Shown: positions 24,741-36,060 of the stretch, piece by piece
Layout of the letters: each line of letters starts with the position of its first letter
Position numbering within the stretch: position 1 is the stretch's first letter
NCBI GenBank assembly: GCA_019671005.1
Contig: CM033732.1
Location: 9,025,932 to 9,089,931 of the forward strand
Length of the DNA: 64,000 nt
Reading direction: 5' to 3'
Source of the DNA: Hibiscus mutabilis
Lineage: Eukaryota > Streptophyta > Magnoliopsida > Malvales > Malvaceae
Position numbers and translations under genes: made by a program
Notes under the pieces: generated by a model
Told to the model about the DNA's origin: nothing
Database searches by the model: none
What the model saw: only the letters and a program-made list of their open reading frames with translations

Positions 24741-25218
24741 TTCGTGTTTGTGAAAGGCACTAAATAATTCACTTGAAAATGACCATGCCCAAAGTATATT
24801 GATTATTTGTACCAAACTCAAACTTAATACAAATTCGAAACCCAAATTAACCCGACCTGAAGTGAACTCGACTTGAAATGAACTCGACCTAAAATGAACT
24901 TGAGCTCGAATTAACCTGTCAATTAACTGATTCGGACCCGAACTGTTTTGACTCGACCTGAAATGAACCCGGCCAAAAATAAACCCGGCCTGAAATGAAC
25001 CCGACCTGAAATGAACCCGACCTGAAACTGACCCGCACCCGACTCGAATCGAGTCGAAACATTAAATCGACCTAAAATGACTTGTATCCGATTTGACCCG
25101 ACCTGACAAGACCCGACCTGAAACCCATCCAATTACATGTTTTTACATCCCTAGAAGAGTTTCTCCTAAGTGAAGTTAAAGAAGCTAGAAAGACGTTGTC
25201 TAACCATCTTTATATCTA

Positions 25219-25914
25219 GGATAAACTAAAATGTCAGTCACTGAACTTTTAGAGAGTTTTCACTTTGGTCTTTGAAATCAAAAAATTTCATTACAGTCAC
25301 TAAACTTTTAATTCACTTTCATTGTAGTCACCAAAATTGAAATTCGCTTTTATTACGGCCAATGTCGTTAAAATGATAACATGACACGTTAAAGTCTTCT
25401 TCTCAAAAAGAATCATAACTTTTCAAATTTGCAGCCACCACCAAAGCAAAAATGTTGATGACTGAGCCATCATCGGTCAATCACAACAATAGGAAGGATC
25501 CGTTTGGTCATAAAATTAACATAGTTTAGTTTCAAGCTAACCTGACGGTTAGCAATAACATATCAAAAAAACTTTTAATTTTTAATCCCAATTCACCATT
25601 GTTAACCGTCGAATCAACTTCAAACCAAACTATATTAATCTTCTGGCCAAACTGATCTTTTCCACCGTTGGGATTGACTGGCGATCATTCCGTTCATCAA
25701 AATTTTGACCTTGGCAGGATTATAAATTTGAAAAATCAAGGTTCTTTTTTAGAATACTTTGATGTGTCATATCAGCATTTTTTAACATGAGCTAACAACA
25801 ATGACCGTAATAAAGGCGAATTAAAGGTTTAGTAACTGCAATGTGAGTTTTTCGGTTTTGGTGACCAAAGTAAAAATACCTTAAAATTTTAGTGACTATT
25901 AATATAATTTACCC
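25219..25914. mobile_element. Mutator-like non-autonomous element
   Basis: Long inverted arms of about 130 bp: GGATAAACTAAAATGTCAGT at the left against GGGTAAATTATATTAATAGT on the minus strand at the right, continuing through matching TCACTAAACTTTTAATTC segments. The flanking 9-mers TTATATCTA and TTGTTTCTA agree at 7 of 9 positions. The 430-bp interior is non-coding. It shares terminal sequence (GGGTAAAC) with the elements at 27388, 42902 and 48458. Confidence 0.75.
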
Positions 25915-25923
25915 TTGTTTCTA

Positions 25924-27378
25924 TTATAGCTATAATTTGTGGCACTGAGAACAAAACATAAAGGTTTGAATTCCTTGAAAGCATCCATTTCAGAAGAGAT
26001 TAAAACCTACGGTCGCAAGAGATGATGCATTTGATTAAATATATTTCTTGGTCAGACGATTTCAATAGAAGATAATATCACATTACAACCAAGTTGTATA
26101 TTAATGGAAATATAAAAATTATATATATATTACATAATAATTAATGAAGAAAAAGTAAGAAAAAAAGTTAATGCTAATAAGTGGACAAAGAATGAAATAA
26201 TTTGCAGTGCACACTTTCAATACTTTAGTCCCCGAAAAGTAATTTTCTTCCTACCAAAAAAAAAAGATTAATGCTATGACATAACTACCACTACCTACCA
26301 TTTATATAATATTCAATTACTTATTGACTTATTATTTCATCTATTATAAACAAGATGTTATTGCTCTAAAATATCTTTCAACTTTATAGTTTTACCTAAT
26401 TGAGTTCATATTGTTATTATTCTCAAATAAAAATTTTGTTTTTATTCAAATGAATTATCATATCAAATAAAATATAAATTTAAGAATTTATTTAAATTCT
26501 AATTCAAGAATAAGACATTTCCATGAAATATACAAGTTAAGTGAATGGTTTATGTTATATAAATTAAAATTTTATTTAAGTATTAAATTACTAAAATTAA
26601 ATTTATATAATATTTTAAAAATTACAATTTTTAATTAGAACAAGAGTTATAATTAACCTTTTTCAACTATATCACTATTTTATTAAAATAATCATTTTAA
26701 TATAACATTCAATATAATTAGAATATTATTATTTAATTTTAAAAGAAACCAATACCAATAATGAAATAGGTTTCATTCTCATTTTAGAAATTTATCACAG
26801 GTTATTACCCTCTTTCCAACATATATCTGTCATCATTTTTATATTCTAGATCTCTTATTTTCTTTTCGACACCTAATCTCGTGACACCTTCGTCACAAGT
26901 CATCCATTGTGACATTAACGTGAAATCTGACAGTTAAAGATTACTCTAATATCACTCATAATATATTATTATCTCTTTTTAAAAAAATACATGTGTGATA
27001 GAATATACATAGTTACCGTTTTTATACCAAAATTTTTTCTCTTAGTTTTTAAATGTGAGATTAATTTCACGCATAAAATCGAACTCCGGCCATATTACTA
27101 AAAAAGTAACGTGAACAACTATCGTATTACACATCTTTATTGAACCAGATAATTTAAACTTAGAAAATTGTTTTTGATCTAATACAGGTAGGATATTAGG
27201 AACCTAAAGATTATGTTGTCCGTACAATGGCCTTTGGATAAGCTTGAACCCCAAATATTATTTTAACATATAAAAAACAAAGCAATACAAGTTAAAACAG
27301 ACAGGTATGGTCCAATTTTTTCTATGAAGAATGGTAGATAGTTATTTTTTCTATGAAGAATGGTAGAATAGGTTTGGT
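25924..27378. other. AT-rich intergenic stretch
   Basis: Very AT-rich with no gene, RNA gene or clear repeat family. A 26-bp phrase (TTTTTCTATGAAGAATGGTAG) occurs twice at about 27317-27364. Confidence 0.5.
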
Positions 27379-27387
27379 TTGTTTTAT

Positions 27388-28665
27388 GGGTAAACTACCA
27401 AGGTGGCCATCTAATTATTGGGTTTGATCTATTTTGACCATCGAACTATAAAAATTTAAAATTTGACCATCCAACTATTTAATTGGACTTATTTTGACCA
27501 CCAACCGTTAAAATTTAACGGAAGAGTGACGAGTCTGTTAATGAAAATTTGTATAAATATACATTTGATCTCTGTTAATTATCTATTCTATCAATTTGAT
27601 CCTAAATTAAAATCTCCATTAAACACCCAACGGTAAAATAACCTTTGAATTTCAAATTCTCTCCGTATAAACCTTCATACCTCACAATTGAAACAAAAAA
27701 CCAAAGATTACAATGCCAATTTTCGACTTTGACCTAAAAAATTCTGAAGAATATAATGAAAGATTTGAAGAAATGAAGACGAAGATTGCAATAGTAACTA
27801 TGGGTCCGACCCATATTATCCGACGAAGAGATCACAGCACCAGATTTCAAAATCGTCTATCAAAGAAATCAAGGTCAGATAATTCTCATATCCCCATTTG
27901 TATTAGTTTAAACATGTTGGGTACAGCTAAAGTTTTTATTTTTATTTTGTTTTTGTTTACATTTGCAGTTGTTGTAAGGATTCTGATTTGGGTAATGAGA
28001 AAGACTCAGATTTGGGGATTGTTTTTTCACATGTTGATGATCAAATTTACGAAAATATTCAAAATTTTATAGAAGGTCGGTACTTGTGATTATTTTTTAC
28101 CAAAATTATATAAATTTTTTGTTGTTTTATTTTGAAAATCTAAGTTCCTTGTTACAGATAGGAGGCTAAAGAAGCTTAAAGTAGATGAGTGTAAGGTTTA
28201 TCTGAGAAAAAATGGACGTTATTATTCAACGCATAAAGGAACATTTAGATTAATCTTCATTTTCTACAATAATTCATTGTTTTGTAGATTTGTATGTATT
28301 TTTTAAGAAAAAATTTCTATTTATTTTAGGGTTTCAAATGGTGGAGGTATCTAATATCCAGCTTTGTATTGAACTGTAAAAGTAAACACTTTGTTCCTGG
28401 CTTACCGTGAGTTTCTGAATTGATTAATTTATTTAATTAAATTAAAATTACAATCAAATTGATAGAAAAGATAACTAATATAGACCAAATGTGTAGTTAT
28501 ACAAATTTTTATTAACAGACACGTCATTCTTCCTTTAGATTTTAATGGCTAGTGGTTAAAATAAATTCAATTAAATAATTGAGTGGTAGAATTTTAAATT
28601 TTTATAATTCGTTGATCAAAATAGATCAAACTCAATAATTAGATGATCACCTAAATAATTTACCC
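27388..28665. mobile_element. Pack-MULE: Mutator-like element with a captured gene fragment
   Basis: The terminal inverted repeats are about 220 bp long and well conserved (GGGTAAACTACC at the left, GGGTAAATTATT on the minus strand at the right; shared inner phrases include TTTGATCTATTTTGA and AATTTGTATAA). They are flanked by identical 9-bp direct repeats TTGTTTTAT at 27379-27387 and 28666-28674. The interior (27670-28410) is not transposase but a fragment of a host gene with introns. This architecture defines a Pack-MULE. It lies only about 0.7 kb upstream of the NF-YA coding start. Confidence 0.88.
27713..28406 (+). pseudogene. Captured spliced gene fragment with SAP-like domain (CCCH62-like)
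   Basis: Three exons join in phase: 27713-27873, 27969-28075 and 28158 onward, with GT..AG introns. They encode MPIFDFDLKNSEEYNERFEE..., then DSDLGNEKDSDLGIVFSHVD..., then LKKLKVDECKVYLRKNG. The last resembles the start of a SAP domain, a helical DNA-binding motif; a base shift later gives IIQRIKEHLD, its end, so nine or so residues between are lost. A fourth part near 28350 gives ISSFVLNCK. From memory this order fits the plant CCCH zinc-finger 62 family, but no zinc finger lies within the fragment. It keeps a likely leader (27660-27712) yet frameshifts make a normal protein unlikely. Confidence 0.65.
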
Positions 28666-28759
28666 TTGTTTTATTTAATTTTTGTTGATACTGTATTGTA
28701 CTATAGTACAAAAGAGTTGCATGATAACTGAAGCTGATTGGTAAGCAGCGTGTAGTTCC

Positions 28760-28930
28760 ATTACACTTGTACAGCTTCCGTCAGCCCTCTCCCCCCCGTT
28801 TCTTTAAACAGTTCCTCTCAAATTCCTTGGCTTGAAATTGTGCCGACATGGCTCCTAACAAATGGGGTTTCTTTACCTCTCTCTTCAACTAAGAAACTAC
28901 ACCACCGCCTGCTTCTTCTCTTTCGTTTCA
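28760..28930 (+). promoter_or_regulatory. NF-YA promoter/5' UTR first exon (approximate)
   Basis: A pyrimidine-rich stretch (CCCTCTCCCCCCCGTTTC at about 28778) and leader-like sequence precede a likely donor (CTTGTGTGAGTTA near 28938). The coding exon begins only after an acceptor (TATTTCAG) ending at 29366, so the gene has an intron in its 5' UTR, common in NF-YA genes. No convincing TATA box was found; exact start is not visible. An ATG at 28848 and the 74-codon open frame at 28862 lie in this leader and look non-coding. Confidence 0.45.
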
Positions 28931-29394
28931 CTACTCTTGTGTGAGTTATTTGATCTCTTTTTTCTGTATTTTTTCATAATTTTCTCTCAAGTTTCATGTT
29001 ATCATCATCTGAATCTCTTCTTCTTCTTTGGTTCAGTCTCTGATAATCCCTTTCTGTTTTTTTTTTACCTTTTTTCCTTCATATGAGATTTTAGCTTCTT
29101 TCCCTTTTACCTTTGTTTTTAGCCATGGGCTTTTTGCCCTTTTTCTATTTTCTAATTCTGGGTTTGTTTTTGGCTTGTGTAGTATACAGAAATCCAAGTT
29201 ACCGTTTCGGCAACAGTGAACTTTGTTTCACAAGGATTCTGGTTTTATTTTCTTGATTTTGTCTTGAGGTCTTATCTAACACTGTGGTTTACATGGGATC
29301 TTAAGGAGACCAATAAGATCCTATTGCTGGAAGTCGAAATCTTGTGATTCATGTTTTATATTTCAGGAGCTACCTGGTACTTAGAGAAATTAGG

Positions 29395-32172
29395 ATGGCC
29401 ATGCAAACTCTGTATCTTAAAGAACATGATGGGATTGTACATGATCCCATGGGGCAGTTGGCTCCAGTACCATCACACCCTTGTTGGACTGCCCTTGGAT
29501 CTCAGCCGTCCATTTATGGAGAATCTTGTGGCCAATTGAAGCCCTTATTGATGGAACATCCTTCTAATGGAGACCAAGTCCCTTGTCCTAAACAAGCTGA
29601 ACAAGGAGTGAACAAAAGGCATGCTGCTCAGTTCACCGAATTCCCCGGTAAATCTTAGTTTCATCTCTTAAAATCAAGTGGTTTTCTTTTATTAGATTTC
29701 CTATGGATAAATACTTGTGTGCCTGTGCTTGTATGAAACTTGCTGCTTGAATGAGAATGTCCTTATATGAAACAAGGGGTGAAGAAGTACTAGTAGAGTT
29801 CATAGATTTGAAGATTGCCTAGAAAGTTTACATTATTAAGATCAACTATATCCATATTTTTGTCACAGTTTGGTTAGAGATAAACAAATTGTGGCAAGTA
29901 ACTTGATTGAAACTTAGTTTGATTGGTACAGTTACTGTTGCAACATTTAAGAGTACTAGATTCTCGTGCTCGAATTTGCCGATACAAGGGGTTTAGAATA
30001 GTTTAGCATTGTGTATAAAAGAGATCGGGAAGCAAAGTATAATTTATGGCTTCCAAAGTCTTATTTTCTTTCCATCTTTTTCGCTAGGCACAACAAATGA
30101 AAAAATATACGTTTCCATCTTTTCACTTTTCACCTTCATTTTTTCCACTCATCCATTCAAGTAAAGCAATGCTTTTACTTTCGAAGTGTGAATGGCCCTT
30201 TTGTGGTATTACATAAAGTAGTTAGAAGCTGCTTAGGATATTGGAAACTTAATGACAAGGCAACTTAAAGCATCTTTGAAATGTTTTCTTTTTCGTATTA
30301 TTTTGTTTTGTAGTGCTCTTCATGACTCAAGTGATGCTTCACTGAAAAGTAAAATTAAGGGTTATATCTGAATTAGAAACATAAGGTCATTGATCTTTGT
30401 GCAAGTTTAGTTATTTTTTGAACTGATCTTTGTGCAAGTTATTTGCCTTTCATCGGTTTAGAATTCGAACGAAGATCAATATGTGTTGTCCATTCAGGTG
30501 ATGGAAAAAGCTCAGGGGACGGACAGAAACCTCAGGCCGTCATATCTCTGCAATCAGCTGCATCAGAACAGCATACTCGCTTTGAACTGGGATTTGGTCA
30601 GCCAATGGTAATAACAGTATTTGTTTGGAACTTTCTTCCATAAACTGAATCATCTCTCTTTTCTGACATATTTCATCCTTCCTTAATCCAACTATAGGTC
30701 TGTGCAAAATACCCTTACATGGATCAATGCTATGGAATTTTCTCAACCTATGGACCTCCGATTTCGGTTTGTCTTCCGTATTTCTAAGCTAAAAAGTTGT
30801 CCGGATTTATGCCTGTCATTCTTGCGATATATCTTCAGTGCTTGGAATGGATTGCTTATCCCGATTTTATGCATTCCATATGAATAGGGCCGTGTTATGC
30901 TGCCATTGAACTTGGCATCGGACAATGGACCAATTTATGTAAATGCTAAACAGTACAATGGAATCATGAGGCGTCGGCAATCCCGTGCAAAGGCTGTTCT
31001 TGAGAACAAACTCGCTAAAGCTCGGAAGGTAATTGCTTGATTATATGCATGTGATTTTGAAATTTGTGATAATAATATGTGAATGATTTAAGTTATGGAT
31101 GTTGAATTTACCGCCTTATGTGTTGTTATAATTCGTTTTTAATTCTTAAGTTTTTGTATTCGATACGTGTTCGATAAATATTTAAACATAAGTATGGTAA
31201 TATATTCTAAATATGTATTTAAAAAAATATTGGACACATACCCTGATCCAATAGTTGTATTTGAGTATCTGAATATGAATGACCTAACAACATTCAACCC
31301 ATTTTCTGAAATAGCTTTTTGTTTTAGAGATAGGAATATTAAGTCTTAGGTAATTTTTATATAATTGGAGTAGTATTTATGTCTCTTCAATTCAATGCTC
31401 GTATGCCAAAGTAAATGTATGCATGATGTGTTGACCCAAAAAAAATACATGATATTTATGGATTTTTAGTTTTATTATGATAAGTTAATTAAATCAGCTA
31501 ATGTAATTTGCTATTAATTATCAATTGTCCGCTAGTTGTTAAATAGGGCTTATATTTTATTTTGGTTCTGTCATGAATGTTTCGAATGCTTTCGGTTTCT
31601 CACATGCCAAATTTATGATCTTGTTCGTTGAGCTAGATTAAAAACCCCTAAACAATGAGTTGAAATTTTAAGTAACAAAGATCAGGGATGTGGTCGGTTT
31701 ATTTGTCTTCTTATGCCAGAAATATTTAGGCTTCTGTTTTGTTCCACAGCCATATATGCACCACTCTCGCCATCTACACGCAATGCGCCGACCGAGGGGA
31801 TCCGGTGGTCGTTTCTTGAATGCGAAAGCTTTCAATGGCGGCAAAGATGGAACGGAGATGAATAAGGCCGGCGAAGGACAAATTTCTCACCCTACAGGCT
31901 CGCAAAACTCAGAAATCCTGCAATCTGACAGTGGAACCTTGAACTCATCAAAGGAAGCCATCGGAGGAGGCTCAACAGTTTCGGGTTCAGAAGTCACCAG
32001 CATGTACTCAAGGGAAGAACTTGAGCACAATTTCCCAATCAATCATCTCGGACCGTCTTTCCACTCTTTCCCGGTGATGATGGAAAATGGGCACGGCTCG
32101 GTTATGCCCAACAGGTGGGTTGCACCAACAGATCGCTGTTTGCAACCTCAAAGTTTGATACCGAGGTATTAG
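29395..32172 (+). CDS. NF-YA10: Nuclear transcription factor Y subunit A (NF-YA2/NF-YA10-like)
   Basis: Five coding exons join in phase: 29395-29647, 30498-30607, 30698-30766, 30888-31028 and 31750-32172, giving 331 residues. NF-YA joins the NF-YB/NF-YC dimer and gives the trimer its CCAAT-box specificity in the nucleus. Residues 161-189 are the subunit-contact helix (YVNAKQYNGIMRRRQSRAKA) and 192-215 the DNA-binding part (PYMHHSRHLHAMRRPRGSGG). The MHHSRH form fits the NF-YA2/10 clade. One oddity is Asn in YVNAKQYN where His is usual. The N-terminus is Gln/Pro-rich as normal. The start ATGGCC is the first in-frame ATG of the exon. The 3' UTR holds a miR169-type site. The exact paralogue number is uncertain. 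Confidence 0.92.
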
Positions 32173-32269
32173 CGGGTTTGGTCGAACCAAACCCGTTTTT
32201 TTCTGTAGCAACCGAATCTAACTGTCGTCGCATTAGCTGTAACAGTTTGTGCCACAGGTTTTGGTTGCT

Positions 32270-32290
32270 AGGCAAATCATTCTTGGCTCA
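32270..32290 (+). promoter_or_regulatory. miR169 target site in NF-YA 3' UTR
   Basis: The stretch GGCAAATCATTCTTGGCT, about 100 bases after the NF-YA stop, is nearly complementary to plant miR169. miR169 cleaves most NF-YA mRNAs in their 3' UTR and links them to drought and nutrient responses. Only one or two mismatches or G:U pairs are apparent. Confidence 0.88.
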
Positions 32291-32396
32291 TCTTTACTTA
32301 AAAGCTCTTCTTTACCAGTCCTGGAAGCTCTGGTATATTGGAAGATGCTCAAAACGTTAGTATGTAAGAAATGTTGGATCAGACCATTAGTAGTCC

Positions 32397-32402
32397 AATA
32401 AA
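32397..32402 (+). terminator. NF-YA polyadenylation signal
   Basis: AATAAA about 225 bases after the stop codon, followed by T-rich sequence (TTGGCTTGTGTGTTTTGTAA). It is the best match for the mRNA 3' end signal. Confidence 0.6.
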
Positions 32403-32607
32403 AACCTTGAAACTTGGCTTGTGTGTTTTGTAATCATAAATCTTTAAGGCTTGTTGTGTTCTTGAAACCGTGTCTGCATGTTTGTTTTCCTTGTGAAATA
32501 CTAATGTATTGAAAAATTGTCAGTTGCCGTGTTCTTGGCCTTCTTTTCACCCTGCATGTTTGTTTTCCTTGTCAAATAATGTACTGCAAAATTATCGGTT
32601 GTCTTGT

Positions 32608-32830
32608 CCTTAGGGCTCCTGCGGCGCAAATTTTTTAACGAGCTTCGGTTGTAGAGTAAAAAATTGTACCGAACGTTAAGAGAAAACGCTTAAAGGGACG
32701 TTTAAGCATCTGATTTGACTGCAAATGGACGTTTCGGAAAAACTGAAATTTTCAGCTTCTTCTCAAATAGGCATTTCCACCCAAACTTCCCTTTGAAAAA
32801 ATGCGTTGAACGAAACCGTAGTCTTTTATC
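32608..32830. repeat. Short inverted-repeat element, GCTGAAATTTTCA family (copy 1)
   Basis: Shares GCTGAAATTTTCAGCTTCT-like and TTTCACCCAAAC segments with the copy at 34603-34815. The ends are diverged. Non-coding; the overlapping 63-codon frame at 32715 is chance. Confidence 0.45.
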
Positions 32831-33126
32831 TTTGGACCGCAGTTATCCAATTATGTATTTAACATTTAGGATAGTAAATGTTTTAGGGTTGTTTAGTTTA
32901 AATTAGCTTAAGGGTGTAAGAAGCCTTTAAACTTAAAAAAAAAAATAGTAAGTTTTTTGAATTTTTTTGCACATAATTAAGTCCTCAAACAAATAAATTG
33001 AATTAATTAAGCTCTCAAACCAATAAATTAGACCAATTAAGCCATTTTTCGGATCAGTTGATACAGTGTGTCGTGTCATAGTGTTATCACCTCATATTTC
33101 AGAACGTTTTTATTTTATTTAAAAAT

Positions 33127-33958
33127 GGCTTAATAGTTAAAATGGTGTCCAACCTATACCTTTTTTTCAGTTTGGTGTCTAACGTTTTTTGGGTCATTTT
33201 GGTGCCTAACGTTTCATTCCGTAACTCAAATTGGGTTTTTCCGTGATAGACTTTAAAAAAATTTCGTTATCCAATAAAAACACGACACGTGACATATTTT
33301 GGTATTTTCTTTAGTTTTTATTTTTTCTAAAATTCATAAAATCTTTAATTTTATAAAAAAAAATCCAAAGTCTTTAATTTCTCTAAAACTCCAAACCCAA
33401 ACCCTAGATCCCTAAATTCATCCCCTCTCACCACCGATTCAACCACCACCGGCCACCTTTGCCTTCATTTGCCCCCACAATTGAAAGCCCCATGATCCCG
33501 TCGTCGAAAATCGGCAAATGAACCGTCGATTGCTTTGTTGACGAACATCTAAAAAAGAAAAAAAGAGACCAATTAGGCTTCTAACCGAAAGCTAGAGGGT
33601 GGGGATGTTGAACGATGAGGTGCCCGATGCTTGGGTGGTGAACGGTGAACCGCCAGCGTGTGGAGGATGCTGGACGGTAATGGAGATGTGATTTGAGGGT
33701 TTGTTTGAAAAAAAATTAAAACTTTGGGGGTTTTAAAGAAATACATAATTTTAAAGTAATTCAGAAATTAAATGAATAAATAAAACAGACCGCGTGTCAT
33801 GTTATAATTGATTAAGGAAATTTTTTAACTGTCGTTAACGAAAAAACCCAATTTGAGTTACGGAATGAAACAGTAGGCACCAAAGTGACCCGAAAAAAAC
33901 GTTAGGCACCAAACTGAAAAAAATGGTATAGGTTGGGCACCTTTTTGACTATTAAGCC
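33127..33958. mobile_element. Mutator-like non-autonomous element
   Basis: Inverted arms of about 140 bp start GGCTTAATAGTTAAAATGGT at the left and GGCTTAATAGTCAAAAAGGT on the minus strand at the right, with matching inner phrases (CCCAATTTGAGTTACGGAAT). The 9-bp flanks TTTAAAAAT and TTTAAAGCT agree at 7 of 9 positions. The interior at about 33390-33700 is richer in C and G than its arms and may be captured host DNA, but no protein is recognised. Confidence 0.75.
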
Positions 33959-34127
33959 TTTAAAGCTTTTCATTTATAAAAATATAAATATATATATATA
34001 TATTAAAAAGGTATGTAAATTCCACATGATAAAACTGTAGTTTATCATGTAACATTAATATCTAAAGAGATAAAAGGGTTTTGAGTGTTTTGCATTGTTA
34101 TTAGTGTGTGTTTTTAAATAGATAAAA

Positions 34128-34410
34128 GGGTAAGTACACAAATGATTACTAAAGTAAGCAAACATTATTTTTTCGGCCACTTGAGTTTTAAAAGTTATAA
34201 AATAGTCATTAAAATTATCAAATCGTTACAAAATGATCACTAAACATTATCAAACTATTATAATAGCCATTAAATTTATCAAAATTTATCACATGTAATG
34301 ACCATTTTATAATAGTTTGATGAGTTTAATGATAATTTTATAACTTTCAAAATTTAAGTGGCCTAAAAGATCATTTTTGTTAGTTTAGTGACCATTTGTG
34401 TATTTTACCC
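34128..34410. mobile_element. Small foldback element, Mutator-like
   Basis: GGGTAAGTACACAAATGATT at the left is inverted at the right as GGGTAAAATACACAAATGGT, and the arms pair along nearly the whole 283 bp. Flanking 9-mers TAGATAAAA and TAAATACAA agree at 7 of 9 positions. Confidence 0.65.
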
Positions 34411-34602
34411 TAAATACAATACATATTTTAAACATTATTTTTGAAAAATATAAAAGAATCGGTGATATAAATGAGGACAAATAAATAACTTTACTCAATA
34501 GTGATTTTTTCAAAAATTAAAAATTTCAACTTTTGAAAAACACTTTTCTAACTTATCCCTAAGCAACCAGATTTGATCCATAGTGATTTTTAAAGTTCAC
34601 TA

Positions 34603-34815
34603 AGGCTTCGTTAGGCGCAGTTTTTGGGATCGCTTTTGGATGCCGAACAGAGAAGCTTCATCGAATGCCTCAACTTTTGCACTGCTTCACCTCGCTTCAC
34701 CTGATTTGGCCTCAAACGCAGCGATTGAAAAAGCTGAAATTTTCAACTTCTCTTAGAACGACGTTTTTTCACCCAAACCAGCTTTTCAACAGCTCCATCG
34801 AACGGAGCTTAAGGC
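34603..34815. repeat. Short inverted-repeat element, GCTGAAATTTTCA family (copy 2)
   Basis: Ends AAGGCTTCGTTAGGCGC and, on the minus strand, AAGCTCCGTTCGATGGAGC are imperfect inverted repeats. The middle carries GCTGAAATTTTCAACTTCT, shared with the copy at 32608. No gene. Confidence 0.5.
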
Positions 34816-35944
34816 ATTTATGAACATAATATAACCAATTTCTCACTTTGGACCACCTTAGAGGCTTAGCAACCAAAATACCCAACATGCATAATGCATA
34901 TATGCAAAGCAATCAATTTTATAATAAGCATAAATCACTTCAAAATTAAAAATGTATTACATTTTGCAAAAGACCCTAAATGCACTCTCTTGGCCAGTTT
35001 TTTTTTTCTCAAGTTTTCTCCTTTTCCTTGGTGTTTGAAGCTACTTTAAACTCTTTCATTAAACAAGTGTAAAAATAAATCATTGCACTCCTAATTGTTT
35101 AGCAAAGATAATAAGACAAATGTAACTTAATAGAATGAGTTTGAATCTTCAAAATCCTTCTTAAAACAAAAAACGCTCCTAAAATTCTGTTTTTCTTCTT
35201 ACCAATTTTTTTTATTAATGTCGGTCTCGAAATGAAGCCCTTGATTTGTAAATTTCAGTTTTTGAACTTATAATTTTCGCGGTGAAGGTTAGAATAGAAA
35301 AGATTATTTTTCTTAAAAAAAGGCTATGATTTAAGGAAGAAAGAATGAAGAGAGGATATTATGAAGTAAGCAATGGGGCATATGGATTTGTCTCCTCTTT
35401 CCGACGCCAAACCAAGAAGAAATTAAGAGGTTGGCAGCTTTTTCCTTCAATGGTACACTTGCAGTTCAAGTCCCTCAATTTCCCTCTTTTCTTAGAAATG
35501 ACCCAATTTCAACTAAAAGGCCAAATATACATCCAGCAAGGCCCGAGTGTAATCTAATTGCTCTAAAAAAATCCAACTAAGACTTTTGTTTTTGGTTGAA
35601 GTGAGAAAATTTTGATTTGAGACAAATTAAGATTTTGCAAAAGCTAAAGAAACTAATTTTTGGCAAATCAAAGTTTGAGAAGCTAATTTGGGGGGCAAGC
35701 TGAAGTTTTGACACTAAAAAATTGACTGTTTTTTGTTGTCTCTAAAATTTTTTAAGTGAAAAAGTTAGTTTGACCCTCTAAACGTAACTAAAAACAAAGC
35801 CTAATCCTTCGAGTCTAAGACTCATATCAACACTAATCCATTGACTTAAAATTCGGATCGTACATATAATTAAACCAACGAGGAGAAACCATGGTACACT
35901 ATAGAAGTCATTAGAATAGCTTTAAACAATAACCGATCATTGAG
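34816..35944. other. Intergenic stretch without recognisable gene
   Basis: Moderately AT-rich. The 70-codon frame at 35345-35557 begins MKRGYYEVSNGAYGF and has no recognised similarity, introns or promoter; I treat it as chance. Confidence 0.5.
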
Positions 35945-36060
35945 ATTCAGTAATTGGTTAAGTGACCAAAAATTCTTATGTTGTCTCGTCTTGTATAAAT
36001 TTAAATACCGATATTTATTCTAAAAATATAATATCTCTACTTAACAAAAAATAAAAACCA
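35945..36060 (+). repeat. SINE-like element, copy A
   Basis: Begins with a tRNA A-box-like TAATTGGTTAAGTG, followed by a degraded B-box region and the 3' signature ATATCTCTACTTAACAAAAA. It aligns along its length with copies at 47933-48046 (plus) and 36450-36552 (minus). SINEs are copied by LINE machinery and carry an internal RNA polymerase III promoter. Confidence 0.6.

Larger units (their letters stand above)
21953..25153. mobile_element. hAT-like 3.2-kb non-autonomous element made of tandem repeats
   Basis: The ends are inverted: TAGCGATGTAAAAA at the left, TAGGGATGTAAAAA on the minus strand at the right. Flanking 8-mers GAAGCGTC (21945-21952) and GAAGAGTT (25154-25161) agree at 6 of 8 positions, consistent with an old hAT duplication. 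Both subterminal regions (about 21965-22330 and 24840-25130) consist of ACCCGACCTGAAATGA-like units. The middle holds two further tandem arrays. No transposase similarity is seen. Confidence 0.65.

Noticed and set aside
21965..25130. CRISPR-like array in the ACCCGACCTGAAATGA repeats
   Set aside because: Units are contiguous, diverged and without unique spacers, in a plant nuclear context between hAT-type ends.
32115..32360. 81-codon frame overlapping the NF-YA 3' end
   Set aside because: It is an alternative frame of the NF-YA last exon and 3' UTR.
35345..35557. 70-codon plus-strand frame with a normal-looking start
   Set aside because: No recognised similarity, promoter or introns; length is within chance expectation for this base composition.
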